Shown one piece after another: positions 33,757 to 43,629 of a stretch of 64,000 bases of DNA. This DNA comes from Alcanivorax sp. DSM 26293 (GTDB taxonomy: Bacteria; Pseudomonadota; Gammaproteobacteria; Pseudomonadales; Alcanivoracaceae): assembly GCF_900107995.1 (NCBI RefSeq), contig NZ_FNUM01000004.1, forward strand, positions 124,001-188,000, given 5' to 3'. The number at the start of each line of letters is the position of its first letter. Position 1 is the first letter of the stretch. The notes beneath the pieces are model-generated. The model was given only the letters and a program-made list of their open reading frames with translations. It ran no database searches and was not told the origin of the DNA. The position numbers and the translations under genes are program-made.

Positions 33757-35058
33757 TCAAACCTCTTTCAGCAATCTCGCACTGACGACCCCTGTCGCTC
33801 CCATCATCCCCAGCACCAGCAAGGCCCAGTCATTACCCAACATCGCCACCCCGGCACTGATGGCACCCACTGCCAGCAGCAGAAAGCCGATAACGGTATT
33901 ACTGACGGCGGTGTAGTCCGTTCGCTTGTTACCACCGGCCATATCGACCATGTAGGTCTTGCGGCCGATGCGCACGCCGGCATGGGCGATGGCGAGCACA
34001 AAGAAGGCCAGGGGATAGAGCCAGTGAAGCCAATCAGTCTGCGGCCCCCAGGCGGCAAGCCCGCCGGCCAGCAGACAGACCAGCGCCGCCAGCCCGCCAC
34101 CGCGCACCATCACATTACGGCTGGAGGTATCGGCCATATACCCCCAGACGGTGGCGCTGACGGCACTGGCCAGGCTGGATGCCAGCACAAAGCTGCCCAG
34201 CAGGAGTGGCAGCGAGGCCTGGGCCTGGGCCACCAGCACCAGAAACGGCGAGGCCAGCGACGACGCCATCAGCAGGGCCCGGGTGATAACAAAACGCCGG
34301 AAAGGGGCATCGTTTTTCAGCAGGCCGAGGCTGGCAACGGCTTCCTTGAAGGCGTTATTTCCCCCTTCGCTGGCCCCGGGAAATTCGTCCACGGTGAAGA
34401 ACACCACGGCAGCGATCAGCCAAGCCACCCCTGCGGCTGTCAGCAGTGCACTGTAAAAGGCCATGGTGGGATCGGAATCCCCCCGGAAAATCACCAGCGA
34501 CAGTGCAAAAGTAATGGCCCCTGACAGGGTCGCAGACAACCCGGTAAGGCGACCGCGGCGGGATTTGGGAATACATTTGCCCTGCACATCTTTCATTGCC
34601 ACCGAGCAGAAGCCCCGGCTGATGCTGAACAGGATCAGCAAGCCCACAATCATCAGGCCCGCCTGCATGCCCTCCAGCATCCACACCGCGGCAGCCATCC
34701 CCAGCACTGCCAGCCCCTGCAGGGCCGCCCCCAGTGCCCAGAACCCCTTGCGTACCGGATAGCGGCGCACCATGGCGCCAATCATCAACTGGGGAATCAG
34801 CGAGCCCGACTCCCGGATGGGAACCAGTAATGCCGCCAGGGACGAGGGGGCCCCCACCGCCGTGATCAACCAGGCCAGCACGGTTTTCGGGTTGATCAGC
34901 AGATCGCCGATCTTGGTCAGGGTATTGGCGCTGATGATGCGAAAGAAATTCCCCGGCACCTCCCGGCAGGCGGCATCACTGATGTCCTTGCAGGTTCGCG
35001 CATCCTCCTCGTTGGCCACCTGGGCATAAAGGCGCTCGAGAAGATCCTGTTTTGCCAT
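33757..35058 (-). CDS. MFS transporter
   Basis: The product is 433 residues. After a 60-residue cytoplasmic N-terminus there are about 12 membrane helices. The loop between helices 4 and 5 has SRRGRLTGLSATLSG, and RNVMVRGGGLAALV follows helix 8. The GRLTGL stretch fits the MFS cytoplasmic-loop motif. It resembles uncharacterised permeases of gammaproteobacteria. The substrate is unknown. It is divergent from the following gene, with 90 bp between. Confidence 0.8.
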   Translation of the reverse strand: MAKQDLLERLYAQVANEEDARTCKDISDAACREVPGNFFRIISANTLTKIGDLLINPKTVLAWLITAVGAPSSLAALLVPIRESGSLIPQLMIGAMVRRYPVRKGFWALGAALQGLAVLGMAAAVWMLEGMQAGLMIVGLLILFSISRGFCSVAMKDVQGKCIPKSRRGRLTGLSATLSGAITFALSLVIFRGDSDPTMAFYSALLTAAGVAWLIAAVVFFTVDEFPGASEGGNNAFKEAVASLGLLKNDAPFRRFVITRALLMASSLASPFLVLVAQAQASLPLLLGSFVLASSLASAVSATVWGYMADTSSRNVMVRGGGLAALVCLLAGGLAAWGPQTDWLHWLYPLAFFVLAIAHAGVRIGRKTYMVDMAGGNKRTDYTAVSNTVIGFLLLAVGAISAGVAMLGNDWALLVLGMMGATGVVSARLLKEV

Positions 35059-35148
35059 GCTTCACCCCATCTTGATCACTTTTTGACCCGGCCCTCACTG
35101 TGGCAGGCTTAGCGTGAACCCAACATATAACGACGGAGGGTAAGACGT

Positions 35149-35664
35149 ATGTATCGGGTTTACTATCTCGTCCCCAACCTGCAACAGGTTCGCAACGCGA
35201 TCTCCCGCCTGGACACCGCCGGCATCGGTGGTGAACGCATCCACGTGATGGCCCGGGATGCGGGCGAGCTGGATCGTCACGGCATCAATGCCACCACCCC
35301 CTGGGAAGATACCGACATCATGAGCAACGGCTACAGTGGCGCCACTCGCGGCCTGCTGATCGGTCTCATCGCCGGCTATGCCATTGCCTTTATCGACCCC
35401 TGGGGCGTGGACGCCCATCTGGGCGTATGGCTACTCACCGCCCTGTTCTTCACCTGCTTCGGCGCCTGGGCCGGAGGACTGCGCGGCATCTCCCATGCCA
35501 ATCACCATCTGTCCCCCTACCTGCAATCCGTGAAGAACGGCAACTATCTGATTCTTATCGATGTGGATCGCAAGCATGAACGCAATCGCGTCCATCAGGC
35601 TCTGGACCATCACATCGAAATCCGCAATCAGGGCGAAGAGGATCATTTCTCTCCCCTGGCCTGA
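35149..35664 (+). CDS. two-helix membrane protein, DUF1269-like
   Basis: The product is 171 residues. A soluble N-terminal part (MYRVYYLVPNLQQVRNAISRL, then GERIHVMARDAGEL) is followed by two membrane helices (about 65-82 and 92-112) and a C-terminal part ending with ILIDVDRKHERNRVHQALDHH. This resembles bacterial DUF1269/GlsB-like proteins that bring a ferredoxin-like half to the membrane. Function unknown. GGAGGGT lies upstream of the ATG. Confidence 0.75.
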   Translation: MYRVYYLVPNLQQVRNAISRLDTAGIGGERIHVMARDAGELDRHGINATTPWEDTDIMSNGYSGATRGLLIGLIAGYAIAFIDPWGVDAHLGVWLLTALFFTCFGAWAGGLRGISHANHHLSPYLQSVKNGNYLILIDVDRKHERNRVHQALDHHIEIRNQGEEDHFSPLA

Positions 35665-35690
35665 ATCACAGGCAAATTACACGCCCTGCC

Positions 35691-35724
35691 GCCCGGTAGT
35701 CGATTGCACGGCTACCGAGCGGGC
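35691..35724 (+). promoter_or_regulatory. stem-loop in metX leader
   Basis: GCCCGGTAG (35691-35699) can pair with CTACC and CGGGC (35712-35724) with a GAG bulge. It lies 37 bp upstream of the metX ATG. It could be the terminator of the upstream gene without a T-run, or a leader element. It does not match any SAM riboswitch I know. Confidence 0.3.
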
Positions 35725-35760
35725 TTTAGACTTTGCGGCATCCTTAGCAAGCGAGTCATC

Positions 35761-36963
35761 ATGCCGCAACCGATCCCCCAAGATGCTCCATGGGCTGCCG
35801 AAGACTCCGTCGGTCTGGTCGAGCCCAGAACGCTGTCCTTTGATACGGCTCTCGAACTGGAGTGCGGTCGTACTCTTTCGTCCTATGAGCTGGTCTACGA
35901 GACCTACGGTACCCTCAACGACGACGCCTCCAATGCGGTGCTGATCTGTCATGCCCTGTCCGGCCATCACCATGCCGCCGGATATCACAGCACGGATGAC
36001 AAACGCCCCGGCTGGTGGGATACCTGCATCGGCCCGGGCAAGGTCATCGATACCAACCGCTTTTTCGTGGTGAGCCTGAACAATCTGGGTGGCTGTCACG
36101 GCTCCACCGGGCCGGCTTCCATCAACCCGGACACCGGCCAGCCCTGGGGCCCGGATTTTCCCATGATGACGGTAAAGGACTGGGTCAACAGCCAGGCCAG
36201 GCTGGCGGATGTGCTGGGCATCTCCCGCTGGGCCGCGGTGATCGGCGGCAGCATGGGCGGCATGCAGGCGCTGCAGTGGTCCATCGACTATCCGGATCGG
36301 CTCAGCCATGCGGTAGTCATTGCGGCGGCCCCGAAACTGTCCGCCCAGAACATTGCCTTCAACGAAGTCGCGCGCCAGTCAATTCTCACTGACCCCAACT
36401 TCCATGGCGGTCGCTATTACCTCCACGATACCTATCCCCGGCAGGGGCTGATCCTGGCGCGTATGGTGGGTCATATCACCTACCTGAGCGACGACGCCAT
36501 GCGCATGAAATTCGGCCGCGACCTGCGTGCCGGTCGCTTTCATTTCGGCTTCGACGTGGAATTCCAGGTGGAATCCTATCTGCGCCACCAGGGGGAAGTG
36601 TTCTCGCGCAACTTCGACGCCAACACCTACCTGCTGATGACCAAGGCGCTGGATTATTTCGACCCGGCCCGGGAATTCGATAATTCCCTGGAAACCGCCC
36701 TGGCAAAACCGGAGTGCAAGTTTCTGGTCATGTCGTTCACGTCCGATTGGCGTTTTGCGCCGGAGCGCAGCCGGGAAATCGTCAACGGCCTGGTCCACGC
36801 CGGCCGCGATGTGAGCTATGCGGAAATCGACACCCCCAAGGGGCATGACGCTTTCCTGCTGGACATCCCTGAATACACCAAGCTGTTCGGCGCCTACATG
36901 CACAGGGTCGCCAACGAGGTGGAAAATGGCGTAAACCCTGTGGAGGCAGGCAACCATGCGTGA
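35761..36963 (+). CDS. metX: homoserine O-acyltransferase MetX
   Basis: The product is 400 residues from [15 protein letters not shown]. The alpha/beta-hydrolase core has the nucleophile in [10 protein letters not shown], the catalytic Asp in [10 protein letters not shown] and His in [22 protein letters not shown] and SGHHHAAG are MetX signatures. It acylates homoserine for methionine synthesis. In proteobacteria with a metX-metW pair the acyl donor is usually succinyl-CoA (MetXS). It overlaps metW by eight bases. Confidence 0.95.
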   Translation: MPQPIPQDAPWAAEDSVGLVEPRTLSFDTALELECGRTLSSYELVYETYGTLNDDASNAVLICHALSGHHHAAGYHSTDDKRPGWWDTCIGPGKVIDTNRFFVVSLNNLGGCHGSTGPASINPDTGQPWGPDFPMMTVKDWVNSQARLADVLGISRWAAVIGGSMGGMQALQWSIDYPDRLSHAVVIAAAPKLSAQNIAFNEVARQSILTDPNFHGGRYYLHDTYPRQGLILARMVGHITYLSDDAMRMKFGRDLRAGRFHFGFDVEFQVESYLRHQGEVFSRNFDANTYLLMTKALDYFDPAREFDNSLETALAKPECKFLVMSFTSDWRFAPERSREIVNGLVHAGRDVSYAEIDTPKGHDAFLLDIPEYTKLFGAYMHRVANEVENGVNPVEAGNHA

Positions 36964-37546
36964 TGACCTGCACCTGATCAGCGACTGGATCCCCGCGGAC
37001 GCCAGCCTGCTGGACCTGGGCTGCGGCGACGGCACCCTGCTGGCCCATCTAAAACAGCACAAAAAGATCCGTGGTTATGGTCTGGAGATCAACCAGGACA
37101 ACCTGGCGGCCTGCTTCGAAAAAGGCGTCAACGTGCTGGAGCAGGATCTGGACGAAGGGCTGGGCAACTTCCAGAATCACCGCTTCGATTACGTGGTAAT
37201 GACCCAGGCTCTGCAGGCAGTACTGCGCCCGGATCAGGTCCTCAACGAAATGCTGCGCGTGGGTCGCGAGGCGATCATTACCTTCCCCAACTTCGGTCAC
37301 TGGCGGGTCCGCGCCTACCTGGGCCTGAAGGGGCGCATGCCAGTGTCTTCCGCACTGCCCTACGAGTGGTACAACACCCCCAATATCCACCTGTGCACCG
37401 TGCAGGATTTCGAAACCCATTGCCGAAAAAGCAACATCCGCATCCTGGAACGCCAGGTGATCAACCGCCACCATCGCAGCGGTTTACTGGCACGTCTCTG
37501 GCCCAATCTGTTCGGGGAAATTGCGATTTATCGGGTTACGGTTTAA
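36956..37546 (+). CDS. metW: methionine biosynthesis protein MetW
   Basis: The product is 196 residues. It is methyltransferase-like ([24 protein letters not shown]) with [20 protein letters not shown] and [16 protein letters not shown], typical of MetW. MetW partners MetX and activates it in related bacteria. Its ATG lies inside the last codons of metX, so translation is coupled. Repeat element D starts four bases after its stop. Confidence 0.95.
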   Translation: MRDDLHLISDWIPADASLLDLGCGDGTLLAHLKQHKKIRGYGLEINQDNLAACFEKGVNVLEQDLDEGLGNFQNHRFDYVVMTQALQAVLRPDQVLNEMLRVGREAIITFPNFGHWRVRAYLGLKGRMPVSSALPYEWYNTPNIHLCTVQDFETHCRKSNIRILERQVINRHHRSGLLARLWPNLFGEIAIYRVTV

Positions 37547-37550
37547 AAGC

Positions 37551-37690
37551 AGCAGCAAGCCTCAAGCTGCAACGCGATTGTAGGTTCTTTTTTGGTTAAA
37601 CCCCGGAGCCGCGCCCACATTCTCGGCGCGGCTCCTGTATGACAAAACAGACGAAACCCGGATTCGCGTTGTAGCCTGCAGCTTGAACCT
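37551..37690. repeat. heptamer-armed inverted repeat (element D)
   Basis: Left arm units at 37551-37571 (AGCAGCA, AGCCTCA, AGCTGCA) then ACGCG; right arm CGCGT then TGTAGCC, TGCAGCT, TGAACCT at 37670-37690. The core holds a hairpin GGAGCCGCGCC / GGCGCGGCTCC (about 37606-37635). It fills most of the metW-rdgB gap. The arm sequences are close to those of element C. Confidence 0.85.
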
Positions 37691-37717
37691 CGCCGCTAAC
37701 GACGTCAGGAGTTTTTC

Positions 37718-38305
37718 ATGGAAAAAATCGTTCTCGCCTCCGGCAACGCCAAAAAACTCGCCGAAATGCAGCGCCTGCTTGAGCCACTGGATATCCAGGT
37801 GGTGGCCCAGAGTGAATTTTCCGTTCCGGAAGCGGAGGAAACCGGCACCACCTTTGTGGAAAACGCCATCATCAAGGCCCGCAATGCCAGCAAATACACC
37901 GGCCTGCCCGCTATCGCCGATGACTCGGGGATTGAAGTGGAAGCGCTCAATGGTGCCCCCGGGGTGTATTCAGCCCGGTTTTCCGGGGTTGGCGCCACCG
38001 ACGCCAAGAACAATGCCCTGCTGGTGGAAATGCTGGCGGATGCGCCGGACGTCTCCCGTGACGCCCGTTATGTGGCGGTGATCGTGCTGATGCGCCACGA
38101 GGACGATGCCACGCCATTGATCTGTCAGGGCATCTGGAATGGGGAAATTGTCCTGGAACCGGCGGGCGACCAGGGGTTTGGTTACGACCCTCACTTTTTT
38201 GTAAGGGAAAAGAACTGCACCGCCGCCCAGTTACCGGCGGAAGAGAAAAACGCACTCAGCCATCGGGGCAAGGCCATGGCCCAATTGATCCAGGCCCTGC
38301 AGTAA
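37718..38305 (+). CDS. rdgB: XTP/dITP diphosphatase RdgB
   Basis: The product is 195 residues. SGNAKKLAEM (nucleotide site), ADDSGIEVEAL and GFGYDPHFF followed by KNALSHRGKA are the HAM1/RdgB signatures. It removes inosine and xanthosine triphosphates from the nucleotide pool. CAGGAG lies upstream of the ATG. It sits between metXW and hemW, as in many gammaproteobacteria. Confidence 0.97.
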   Translation: MEKIVLASGNAKKLAEMQRLLEPLDIQVVAQSEFSVPEAEETGTTFVENAIIKARNASKYTGLPAIADDSGIEVEALNGAPGVYSARFSGVGATDAKNNALLVEMLADAPDVSRDARYVAVIVLMRHEDDATPLICQGIWNGEIVLEPAGDQGFGYDPHFFVREKNCTAAQLPAEEKNALSHRGKAMAQLIQALQ

Positions 38306-38380
38306 GCGTCGATAGACCCCTTCACCCGTATATCGCGCTTGACTGCTAGTATGGTTTTCACTTGTTGCAGGGATGCCACT

Positions 38381-39067
38381 ATGACAAAACAGCAGCCTGT
38401 CGCTGCCAGCATTCTGGCTCTGGCTACCTCGCTGGCCCAGGGCAGCGGCCTGGAAGGCACCTTCCATTCACAATGACAAAGCCGCTATGTCACCGAAGGC
38501 CGGGACAACCTGGACAGCAATCCTCTGGTGACCGCCGGGGTTGATCTGACCCTCCGGGACGTTACCGCCGGGGTATGGCAAGGCTGGGCCAACGGCAGTG
38601 ATTACCGGGAAAACAATCTCTTTGTTGAATACGCGCCATACGTGGAGCGCTGGAGCCCCTATCTCAACGTCACCTACCTGCAGTTCCATCCACAGGGGCC
38701 GGACGACGTGGAAACCGGTGCCGGGTTTTCTGCACCGATCCAGCCCTGGTTATCCCTGTCACTGGATGGCACCTGGAGCAAACAGGCGTCCGGAGCTTTC
38801 TACGCCCTGACCGTGCACAGTCAACGCGAACTGGCCCCGGGATGGACAGGCAAGCTGTATCTCACCCAGACCTATGATGATGGCTATGCCAGTGAAGGCT
38901 ATAACGGCCCCAACCACCGGGAAGCGGGGGTACAACTACGCTGGAAGGTACTGCCGGCTCTGGACCTGCACGCGGGCTGGCAACATAGCTGGGCCGGAGA
39001 AGACGTGCGCCGGGACGGTGGCGACGACCTGAGCTGGGGCCAGGCCGGCCTGACAAGCTACTTCTGA
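38381..39067 (+). pseudogene. outer-membrane beta-barrel protein gene broken by one in-frame stop
   Basis: The frame starts at ATG 38381 with CAGGGATG-type ribosome-site context and a signal-like N-terminus (VAASILALATSLAQG). Codon 32 is TGA (38474-38476), in the order THSQ-stop-QSRYVTEGRDN; the frame then continues without another stop to 39067. In such barrels the residue before QSRYV is usually Trp, so a TGG to TGA change fits. The rest (YLQFHPQGPDDVETGAGFSA, alternating strands, final TSYF) looks intact. It may be a recent pseudogene, a sequencing error, or read through. The last ten bases overlap the convergent yaiI-like gene. Confidence 0.75.
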
Positions 39068-39507
39068 ATACGGGCCAGCCAGCGATCCAGGGCATTGGCA
39101 AAACGCCCCTTGTCCTGGTTGGAGTAGCTGTTGGGCCCACCGGTCTGCATACCGGCTGAACGCATCTCCTCCATGAAATCGCGCATGTTGAGACGCTCGC
39201 GCACGGTATCCTTGTCCAGCCAGTGCCCGTGGGGCGTCACTGCCTCCGCCCCCTTGGCCACGACTTCCGCCGCCAGCGGAATATCCTGGGTGACCACCAG
39301 ATCCCCCGGCTGACAACGGCGAACAATCTCGTTATCCGCCACATCAAATCCCTGCCCCACCTGAATGGCGCGGATCAACGGAGAGCGAGGCACTGCCACC
39401 GGCTGATTGGCCACCAGGGTGCAGGGAATCTGCACCCGCTGCGCCGCCGGAAACAACACCTCTTTCACCGGCCGCGGACAGGCGTCCGCATCTACCCAGA
39501 TATGCAT
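39058..39507 (-). CDS. YaiI/YqxD family protein (DUF188)
   Basis: The product is 149 residues. MHIWVDADACPRPVKEVL at the N-terminus, GDLVVTQDIPLAAEVVAKGA in the middle and GGPNSYSNQDKGRFANALDRWL near the end are diagnostic of DUF188. The fold is PIN-like, with conserved Asp residues, so a nuclease-type activity has been suggested; none is established. It is convergent with the broken outer-membrane gene. Confidence 0.92.
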   Translation of the reverse strand: MHIWVDADACPRPVKEVLFPAAQRVQIPCTLVANQPVAVPRSPLIRAIQVGQGFDVADNEIVRRCQPGDLVVTQDIPLAAEVVAKGAEAVTPHGHWLDKDTVRERLNMRDFMEEMRSAGMQTGGPNSYSNQDKGRFANALDRWLARIQK

Positions 39508-39512
39508 AAATC

Positions 39513-39640
39513 AGTGAACAGTTAATAGTGAATAGTTAACAGCGAAGGTCAAAAGACACACACCTCCACCCCAGCAGTTTGCTACCATACCCGAACCCAG
39601 TGAATTTTAGCTGTTCACTGTTCACTTTTAACTGCTCACT
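39513..39640. repeat. heptamer-armed inverted repeat (element E)
   Basis: Left arm: five 7-bp units at 39513-39547 (for example AGTGAAC, AGTTAAT). Right arm: five inverted units at 39606-39640 (for example TTTAGCT, GTTCACT). The 58-bp core includes TGCTACCATACCCGAA (39580-39595), which occurs inverted in element F. The element ends six bases before the hemW ATG. Confidence 0.9.
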
Positions 39641-39646
39641 GTCCTC

Positions 39647-40798
39647 ATGCCCCTCAAGAACCCGCCGCTCTCCCTCTACATCCACACGCCCTGGTGTGTA
39701 CGCAAGTGCCCATATTGCGACTTTAATTCCCATGAGCGGGGCGAATTGCCGGAAGCGGCTTATCTGCGGGCATTGTTGGCGGACCTGGACCAGGACCTGC
39801 CGCTGATCGGGGATCGGACAGTGAAAACCGTCTTTATTGGCGGTGGCACGCCAAGCCTGCTGTCCGGCGATTTTTATCGGCAGCTGTTTCAGGGTATCCG
39901 GCAACGGCTGGTGTTGAGTGAACAGGCTGAAATCACCCTGGAGGCGAACCCCGGCACCGTGGAAGCCGGCCGATTCGCCGGCTTTCGCGAAGCCGGCATC
40001 AACCGGCTGTCGATCGGGGTGCAAAGTTTCAATAACACCCATCTACAGGCCCTGGGGCGGATCCATGACGCCAGTGCCGCAATCCAGGCCGCCCACCAGG
40101 CCAGGGAGGCCGGCTTCACCACCTTCAACCTGGATATCATGCATGCACTACCCGGTCAGACCCGGGCACAGGCGCTGGACGATCTGCAACAGGCCATGGC
40201 GCTGCAACCGACTCACCTGAGCTGGTATGAGCTGACCATCGAGCCCAACACGGTCTTCTTCCGTTCCCCACCGGATCAGCCAAGTCCGGACCATATGGCC
40301 GATACTGAACAGGAAGGCTTTGCGCTGCTCGCCAGCCAGGGCTACCAACGCTATGAAGTCTCCGCCTTTGCCAGGGACGGTCACGCCTGCCGCCATAATC
40401 TGAATTACTGGCAGTTCGGCGACTATCTGGGCATCGGGGCCGGCGCCCACGGCAAGATCACCGACACCCGCCACGGCACCATTCACCGCTATCAGAAAAC
40501 CCGCAAGCCAGAAGATTACCTGGCTGATGCGCAGCAGGCCCGTCGCCAGTATCACCCCGTGGCCAGGGAAGACCGGCTATTCGAAGCCCTGATGAACGGG
40601 CTGCGACTGGTGGAAGGAGTCCGGTTACAGACTGTAGAGGACAACACGGGGCTTCCTGCGGCACAATGGACTCATTATCTGGGGGAACTCCGGCAACAGG
40701 GCTTGCTGGAGATCACCGATCAGCGAGTGCATTGCACCGAAAAGGGCATGCACCACCTGAACGGGGTATTGGCAAGGCTGGCCGAGGCGCTGTCGTAA
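39647..40798 (+). CDS. hemW: heme chaperone HemW (radical SAM)
   Basis: The product is 383 residues. The radical SAM cluster motif is CVRKCPYCDF (CxxxCxxC). FIGGGTPSLLSG, EANPGTVE and GINRLSIGVQSFN are family features. HemW hands heme to membrane respiratory enzymes and is not a coproporphyrinogen oxidase, despite older naming. The translation start lies directly next to repeat element E and no normal ribosome site is visible, so the element sets the leader context. Confidence 0.92.
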   Translation: MPLKNPPLSLYIHTPWCVRKCPYCDFNSHERGELPEAAYLRALLADLDQDLPLIGDRTVKTVFIGGGTPSLLSGDFYRQLFQGIRQRLVLSEQAEITLEANPGTVEAGRFAGFREAGINRLSIGVQSFNNTHLQALGRIHDASAAIQAAHQAREAGFTTFNLDIMHALPGQTRAQALDDLQQAMALQPTHLSWYELTIEPNTVFFRSPPDQPSPDHMADTEQEGFALLASQGYQRYEVSAFARDGHACRHNLNYWQFGDYLGIGAGAHGKITDTRHGTIHRYQKTRKPEDYLADAQQARRQYHPVAREDRLFEALMNGLRLVEGVRLQTVEDNTGLPAAQWTHYLGELRQQGLLEITDQRVHCTEKGMHHLNGVLARLAEALS

Positions 40799-40862
40799 AG
40801 CGCTTGAACCACCCTGCAATGCTATTCAACATTGTTTCCATGCATCACGATAGATACCGACT

Positions 40863-41618
40863 ATGATGAAGACACGGAGCGGGCGCGAACAGGCGCTGGC
40901 AGAACGCGAACAACTGTTTATCGAAGCCACTCGCCAGCAACTGTGCAATGAAGGCCTGCTCGGCATTCAAATGGCGGCCATTGCCCGCAGCTGCAATTTT
41001 GCCACCGGCACCCTTTATCATCATTTCGCCTCTAAAGAAGATCTGCTGATCGCCGTCTGCACGGAACTGACCACCACCCGCCGGGATTACTTCCAGCGCG
41101 TCGCCGACTCCGACCTGAGCACCCGTGACAAGATGCTGGCCTTTGCCGTGGCCTATGCCCTGTTTGCCCAGCATTACCCGGAACACTTCCGGCTGGAACA
41201 ATATGTCATGACCGAAGTGGTCTGGCAGGCAGCGTCCGCCAGTCGCCGGGAACAACTACTGGAAGCAACCCAACCCATCGGCCGCATGGTGGAACAGGTG
41301 GTCAAGGACGCGATCAAGGACGGTGAACTGGAAGCCCATGGCCTGGCGCCACTGGCTTTCAGCATCGGCCAGTGGTCCATGAGCATGGGCATGCACACCC
41401 TGATCCATGCGGAAGGCATTCTGGATATGTATGACCTGAAAGATCCCTACCGGATGCTGCTGCGCAATATCCAGCTGCAGCTCAATGCCATGCAGTGGCA
41501 ACCGCTGGCAGATGACCCCTTTGATGATGGTGCGCTCGACCAAAAAGTCGACGACCTCTGTGGCACGCTTTTCAGCGATCTTTGCAGCGACAAAAATCAC
41601 TGCCTATCTTTGGGCTAA
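40863..41618 (+). CDS. TetR-family transcriptional regulator
   Basis: The product is 251 residues. The HTH is at about 18-65 (AAIARSCNFATGTLYHHFASKEDLL). The C-terminal ligand domain is larger than usual (about 185 residues), with many Met and His residues (IGQWSMSMGMHTLI). The ligand and targets are unknown. A terminator follows 31 bp downstream. Confidence 0.85.
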   Translation: MMKTRSGREQALAEREQLFIEATRQQLCNEGLLGIQMAAIARSCNFATGTLYHHFASKEDLLIAVCTELTTTRRDYFQRVADSDLSTRDKMLAFAVAYALFAQHYPEHFRLEQYVMTEVVWQAASASRREQLLEATQPIGRMVEQVVKDAIKDGELEAHGLAPLAFSIGQWSMSMGMHTLIHAEGILDMYDLKDPYRMLLRNIQLQLNAMQWQPLADDPFDDGALDQKVDDLCGTLFSDLCSDKNHCLSLG

Positions 41619-41649
41619 CCGACCGCTCTCTGCCACTTAATGAATGCAT

Positions 41650-41677
41650 AAAAAAACCCGCGAAAGCGGGTTTTTTT
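41650..41677. terminator. bidirectional intrinsic terminator
   Basis: AAAAAAACCCGC / GCGGGTTTTTTT around GAAA lies between the convergent TetR and outer-membrane protein genes. Confidence 0.92.
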
Positions 41678-41708
41678 ATGCAGGATGCTCACAAGGAGAT
41701 GCCGCAGG

Positions 41709-42245
41709 CTAGAATTTCCACACTGCCGAAACGGAAGGCCCGTCAATACTGATATCGTATTCGTCATCACGATATTGCGTATATTCCGCGTTGATGCCGA
41801 TGCGGTCTGTCAGATCCATATCCACACCGGCGGCATAGGAAACATCATTCCAGTTATCGCGCCCGGAGATAACGTTGCTGTCCAGACGCTCCCGGCCACC
41901 CGCCACGCCCAAGGCGGCATAAGGCGTCAGTGAAGTCGTGTTATCCCATTTCACGCGCAGGTATGCGCCGTAAAAATAGTCCTGCTTGTACTCCACGTCC
42001 GCGCCACGAAAAGTCTCTTCATGCTTGACGACGGTCGTACCCAGTCTCAACTCGGCACCAAAATAGGGAGAAATGTCCGCACCCAGACGGGCGACAAGAT
42101 TACCCGTATCGAATTCACCATCGGTAAAGGAACGATCACTGTGATCCAGTTGCGCATAACCCAGAGCAATATACCCTTCGGCATTGGCGTTGGCAGATAC
42201 CACGCCGATACCGCACAACACCAGTGAGGCACAAAGTTTTCTCAT
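41709..42245 (-). CDS. outer-membrane beta-barrel protein (OMP_b-brl/OmpA-like)
   Basis: The product is 178 residues. A signal peptide (MRKLCASLVLCGIGVVSANANA) precedes alternating beta strands such as GYIALGYAQLDHSD, YFGAELRLGTTVVKHEE and TPYAALGVAGGRER, ending in WKF, the C-terminal Phe signal for BAM. It is predicted to be a small eight-stranded barrel. Function unknown. The next gene downstream on the same strand direction (upstream in coordinates of transcription) is the small hydrophobic protein at 42274. Confidence 0.85.
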   Translation of the reverse strand: MRKLCASLVLCGIGVVSANANAEGYIALGYAQLDHSDRSFTDGEFDTGNLVARLGADISPYFGAELRLGTTVVKHEETFRGADVEYKQDYFYGAYLRVKWDNTTSLTPYAALGVAGGRERLDSNVISGRDNWNDVSYAAGVDMDLTDRIGINAEYTQYRDDEYDISIDGPSVSAVWKF

Positions 42246-42273
42246 ATTAACTCCTTTTAATCAGCCTACCGGC

Positions 42274-42642
42274 TTACTTGTTCTCTTGAGCTTCTTTGGT
42301 TTTTTTCTCAGCCATAAGCTGATCGTGCTGGGCCGGTGTGCAACCGAGGCAACGCAGAAAAGTACTTCGGGCTGGCGCTTTCACCAGCTTCTCTGCGGCT
42401 TCATCCTCATTCCCCCCCAACAGGCTGACTGGCAACGTCACAGTGTAGAGCACAAAGCCCACTGCCGTAGATGCCGCCATTATCGGGCGCGCAATCAGGG
42501 CATCCCCGATCATGGCCACCTCGCCTGGGCGATTATCCACGTCCCCCATGGATCGGGCATGGGTAGCAAGCGGCGTCATTGCACCCAGCACCAGGGTGGA
42601 GGCGAGAACAGATGCCACTACCGGGCGCTTTGCTCGCTTCAT
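42274..42642 (-). CDS. small exported protein with hydrophobic centre
   Basis: The product is 122 residues. A signal peptide (about residues 1-29, ending ATHA) is followed by MGDVDNRPGEVAMIG and a hydrophobic segment (AASTAVGFVLYTVTLPVSLLGG) and two cysteines in RCLGCTP. A charged tail (AEKKTKEAQENK) ends it. I do not recognise the family. It is 28 bp upstream of the beta-barrel gene and may be cotranscribed with it. Confidence 0.7.
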   Translation of the reverse strand: MKRAKRPVVASVLASTLVLGAMTPLATHARSMGDVDNRPGEVAMIGDALIARPIMAASTAVGFVLYTVTLPVSLLGGNEDEAAEKLVKAPARSTFLRCLGCTPAQHDQLMAEKKTKEAQENK

Positions 42643-42810
42643 GGTGAATCCCTCTTGTATTTTTATAGTTAAAGTATCGCTGACATTGTTTCAGCTAAGT
42701 CGTTAATATTCCGACAATTGCATCACAATCTACACCTTTGTTCGTAGCCCAGCAATAGCCTGGATGGTCAATTCATGACCAACGGCCAGGCCCAGGCCAT
42801 GCGCTTTTCC

Positions 42811-43620
42811 CTAGCGCTGACATTGCGGACAGTAGCTGGTGCTCCGCTGACCGTGACGATCGGCCTTGAGCAGGGTCCCGCACTGCAAGCAAGGCTGGCC
42901 CGCCCGACCATAGACATGGAGTGACTGGGCAAAATAGCCGGGCTGGCCATCGGCGCGGGTAAAGTCTTTCAGGGTGGTGCCACCGGCCTCAATGGCCCGA
43001 GCCAGGACAGCCTTGATGGCATCCGCCAGACGCTGATAACGCTCACGTGAAATACGCCCTGCTGGCCGGGACGGATGAATGCCAGCGAGAAACAGGCTTT
43101 CCTGCGCGTAAATATTGCCCACCCCGACCACCGTGGCGTTGTCCATAATGAAGCTTTTCACAGCCACTTTTCGCCCCCGGGAGCGACGGAACAGCCAGTC
43201 ACCATGGAAATCCTCACCCAGCGGCTCCGGCCCCAGGGCCGCCAGCAATGCATGGGGCTCAGCGCCCGGCTGATACAACACACTGCCAAAACGACGGGGG
43301 TCGTTGAAACGCAGCACCTTGCCGCTGTCCAGCAGCAGATCCACATGGTCATGCTTGCGCAATGGCAATGCCGCGTCCACCACTCGCAAGGTGCCGGACA
43401 TGCCCAGATGGATCATCAACTGTCCGGCCTCCAGCTCAATCAGCAGGTACTTGGCGCGACGACGCAAGGCGATCACCGGACAATCCTTCAGCCCATAGAG
43501 CGCCTCACTGACAGGCCAGCGCAACCGGGATTCACGAACCGTAACGGCGCTCAGGATGCGGCCTTCCAGGTGGGGGCGAATGCCCCTGAGAGTGGTTTCC
43601 ACTTCTGGTAATTCGGGCAT
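42811..43620 (-). CDS. mutM: formamidopyrimidine-DNA glycosylase MutM (Fpg)
   Basis: The product is 269 residues. The N-terminal catalytic MPELPEVET supplies Pro2 and Glu3. The H2TH region includes [19 protein letters not shown], and the C-terminal zinc finger is CLQCG...CPQCQR. It excises oxidised purines such as 8-oxoG. Its ATG lies next to repeat element F, which separates it from the divergent hydantoinase gene. Confidence 0.96.
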   Translation of the reverse strand: MPELPEVETTLRGIRPHLEGRILSAVTVRESRLRWPVSEALYGLKDCPVIALRRRAKYLLIELEAGQLMIHLGMSGTLRVVDAALPLRKHDHVDLLLDSGKVLRFNDPRRFGSVLYQPGAEPHALLAALGPEPLGEDFHGDWLFRRSRGRKVAVKSFIMDNATVVGVGNIYAQESLFLAGIHPSRPAGRISRERYQRLADAIKAVLARAIEAGGTTLKDFTRADGQPGYFAQSLHVYGRAGQPCLQCGTLLKADRHGQRSTSYCPQCQR

Positions 43621-43629
43621 GAAGAAAGC

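Noticed and set aside
35665-35760. SAM riboswitch before metX
   Set aside because: A stem-loop is present, but I could not match the conserved cores of SAM-I, SAM-II or other classes.
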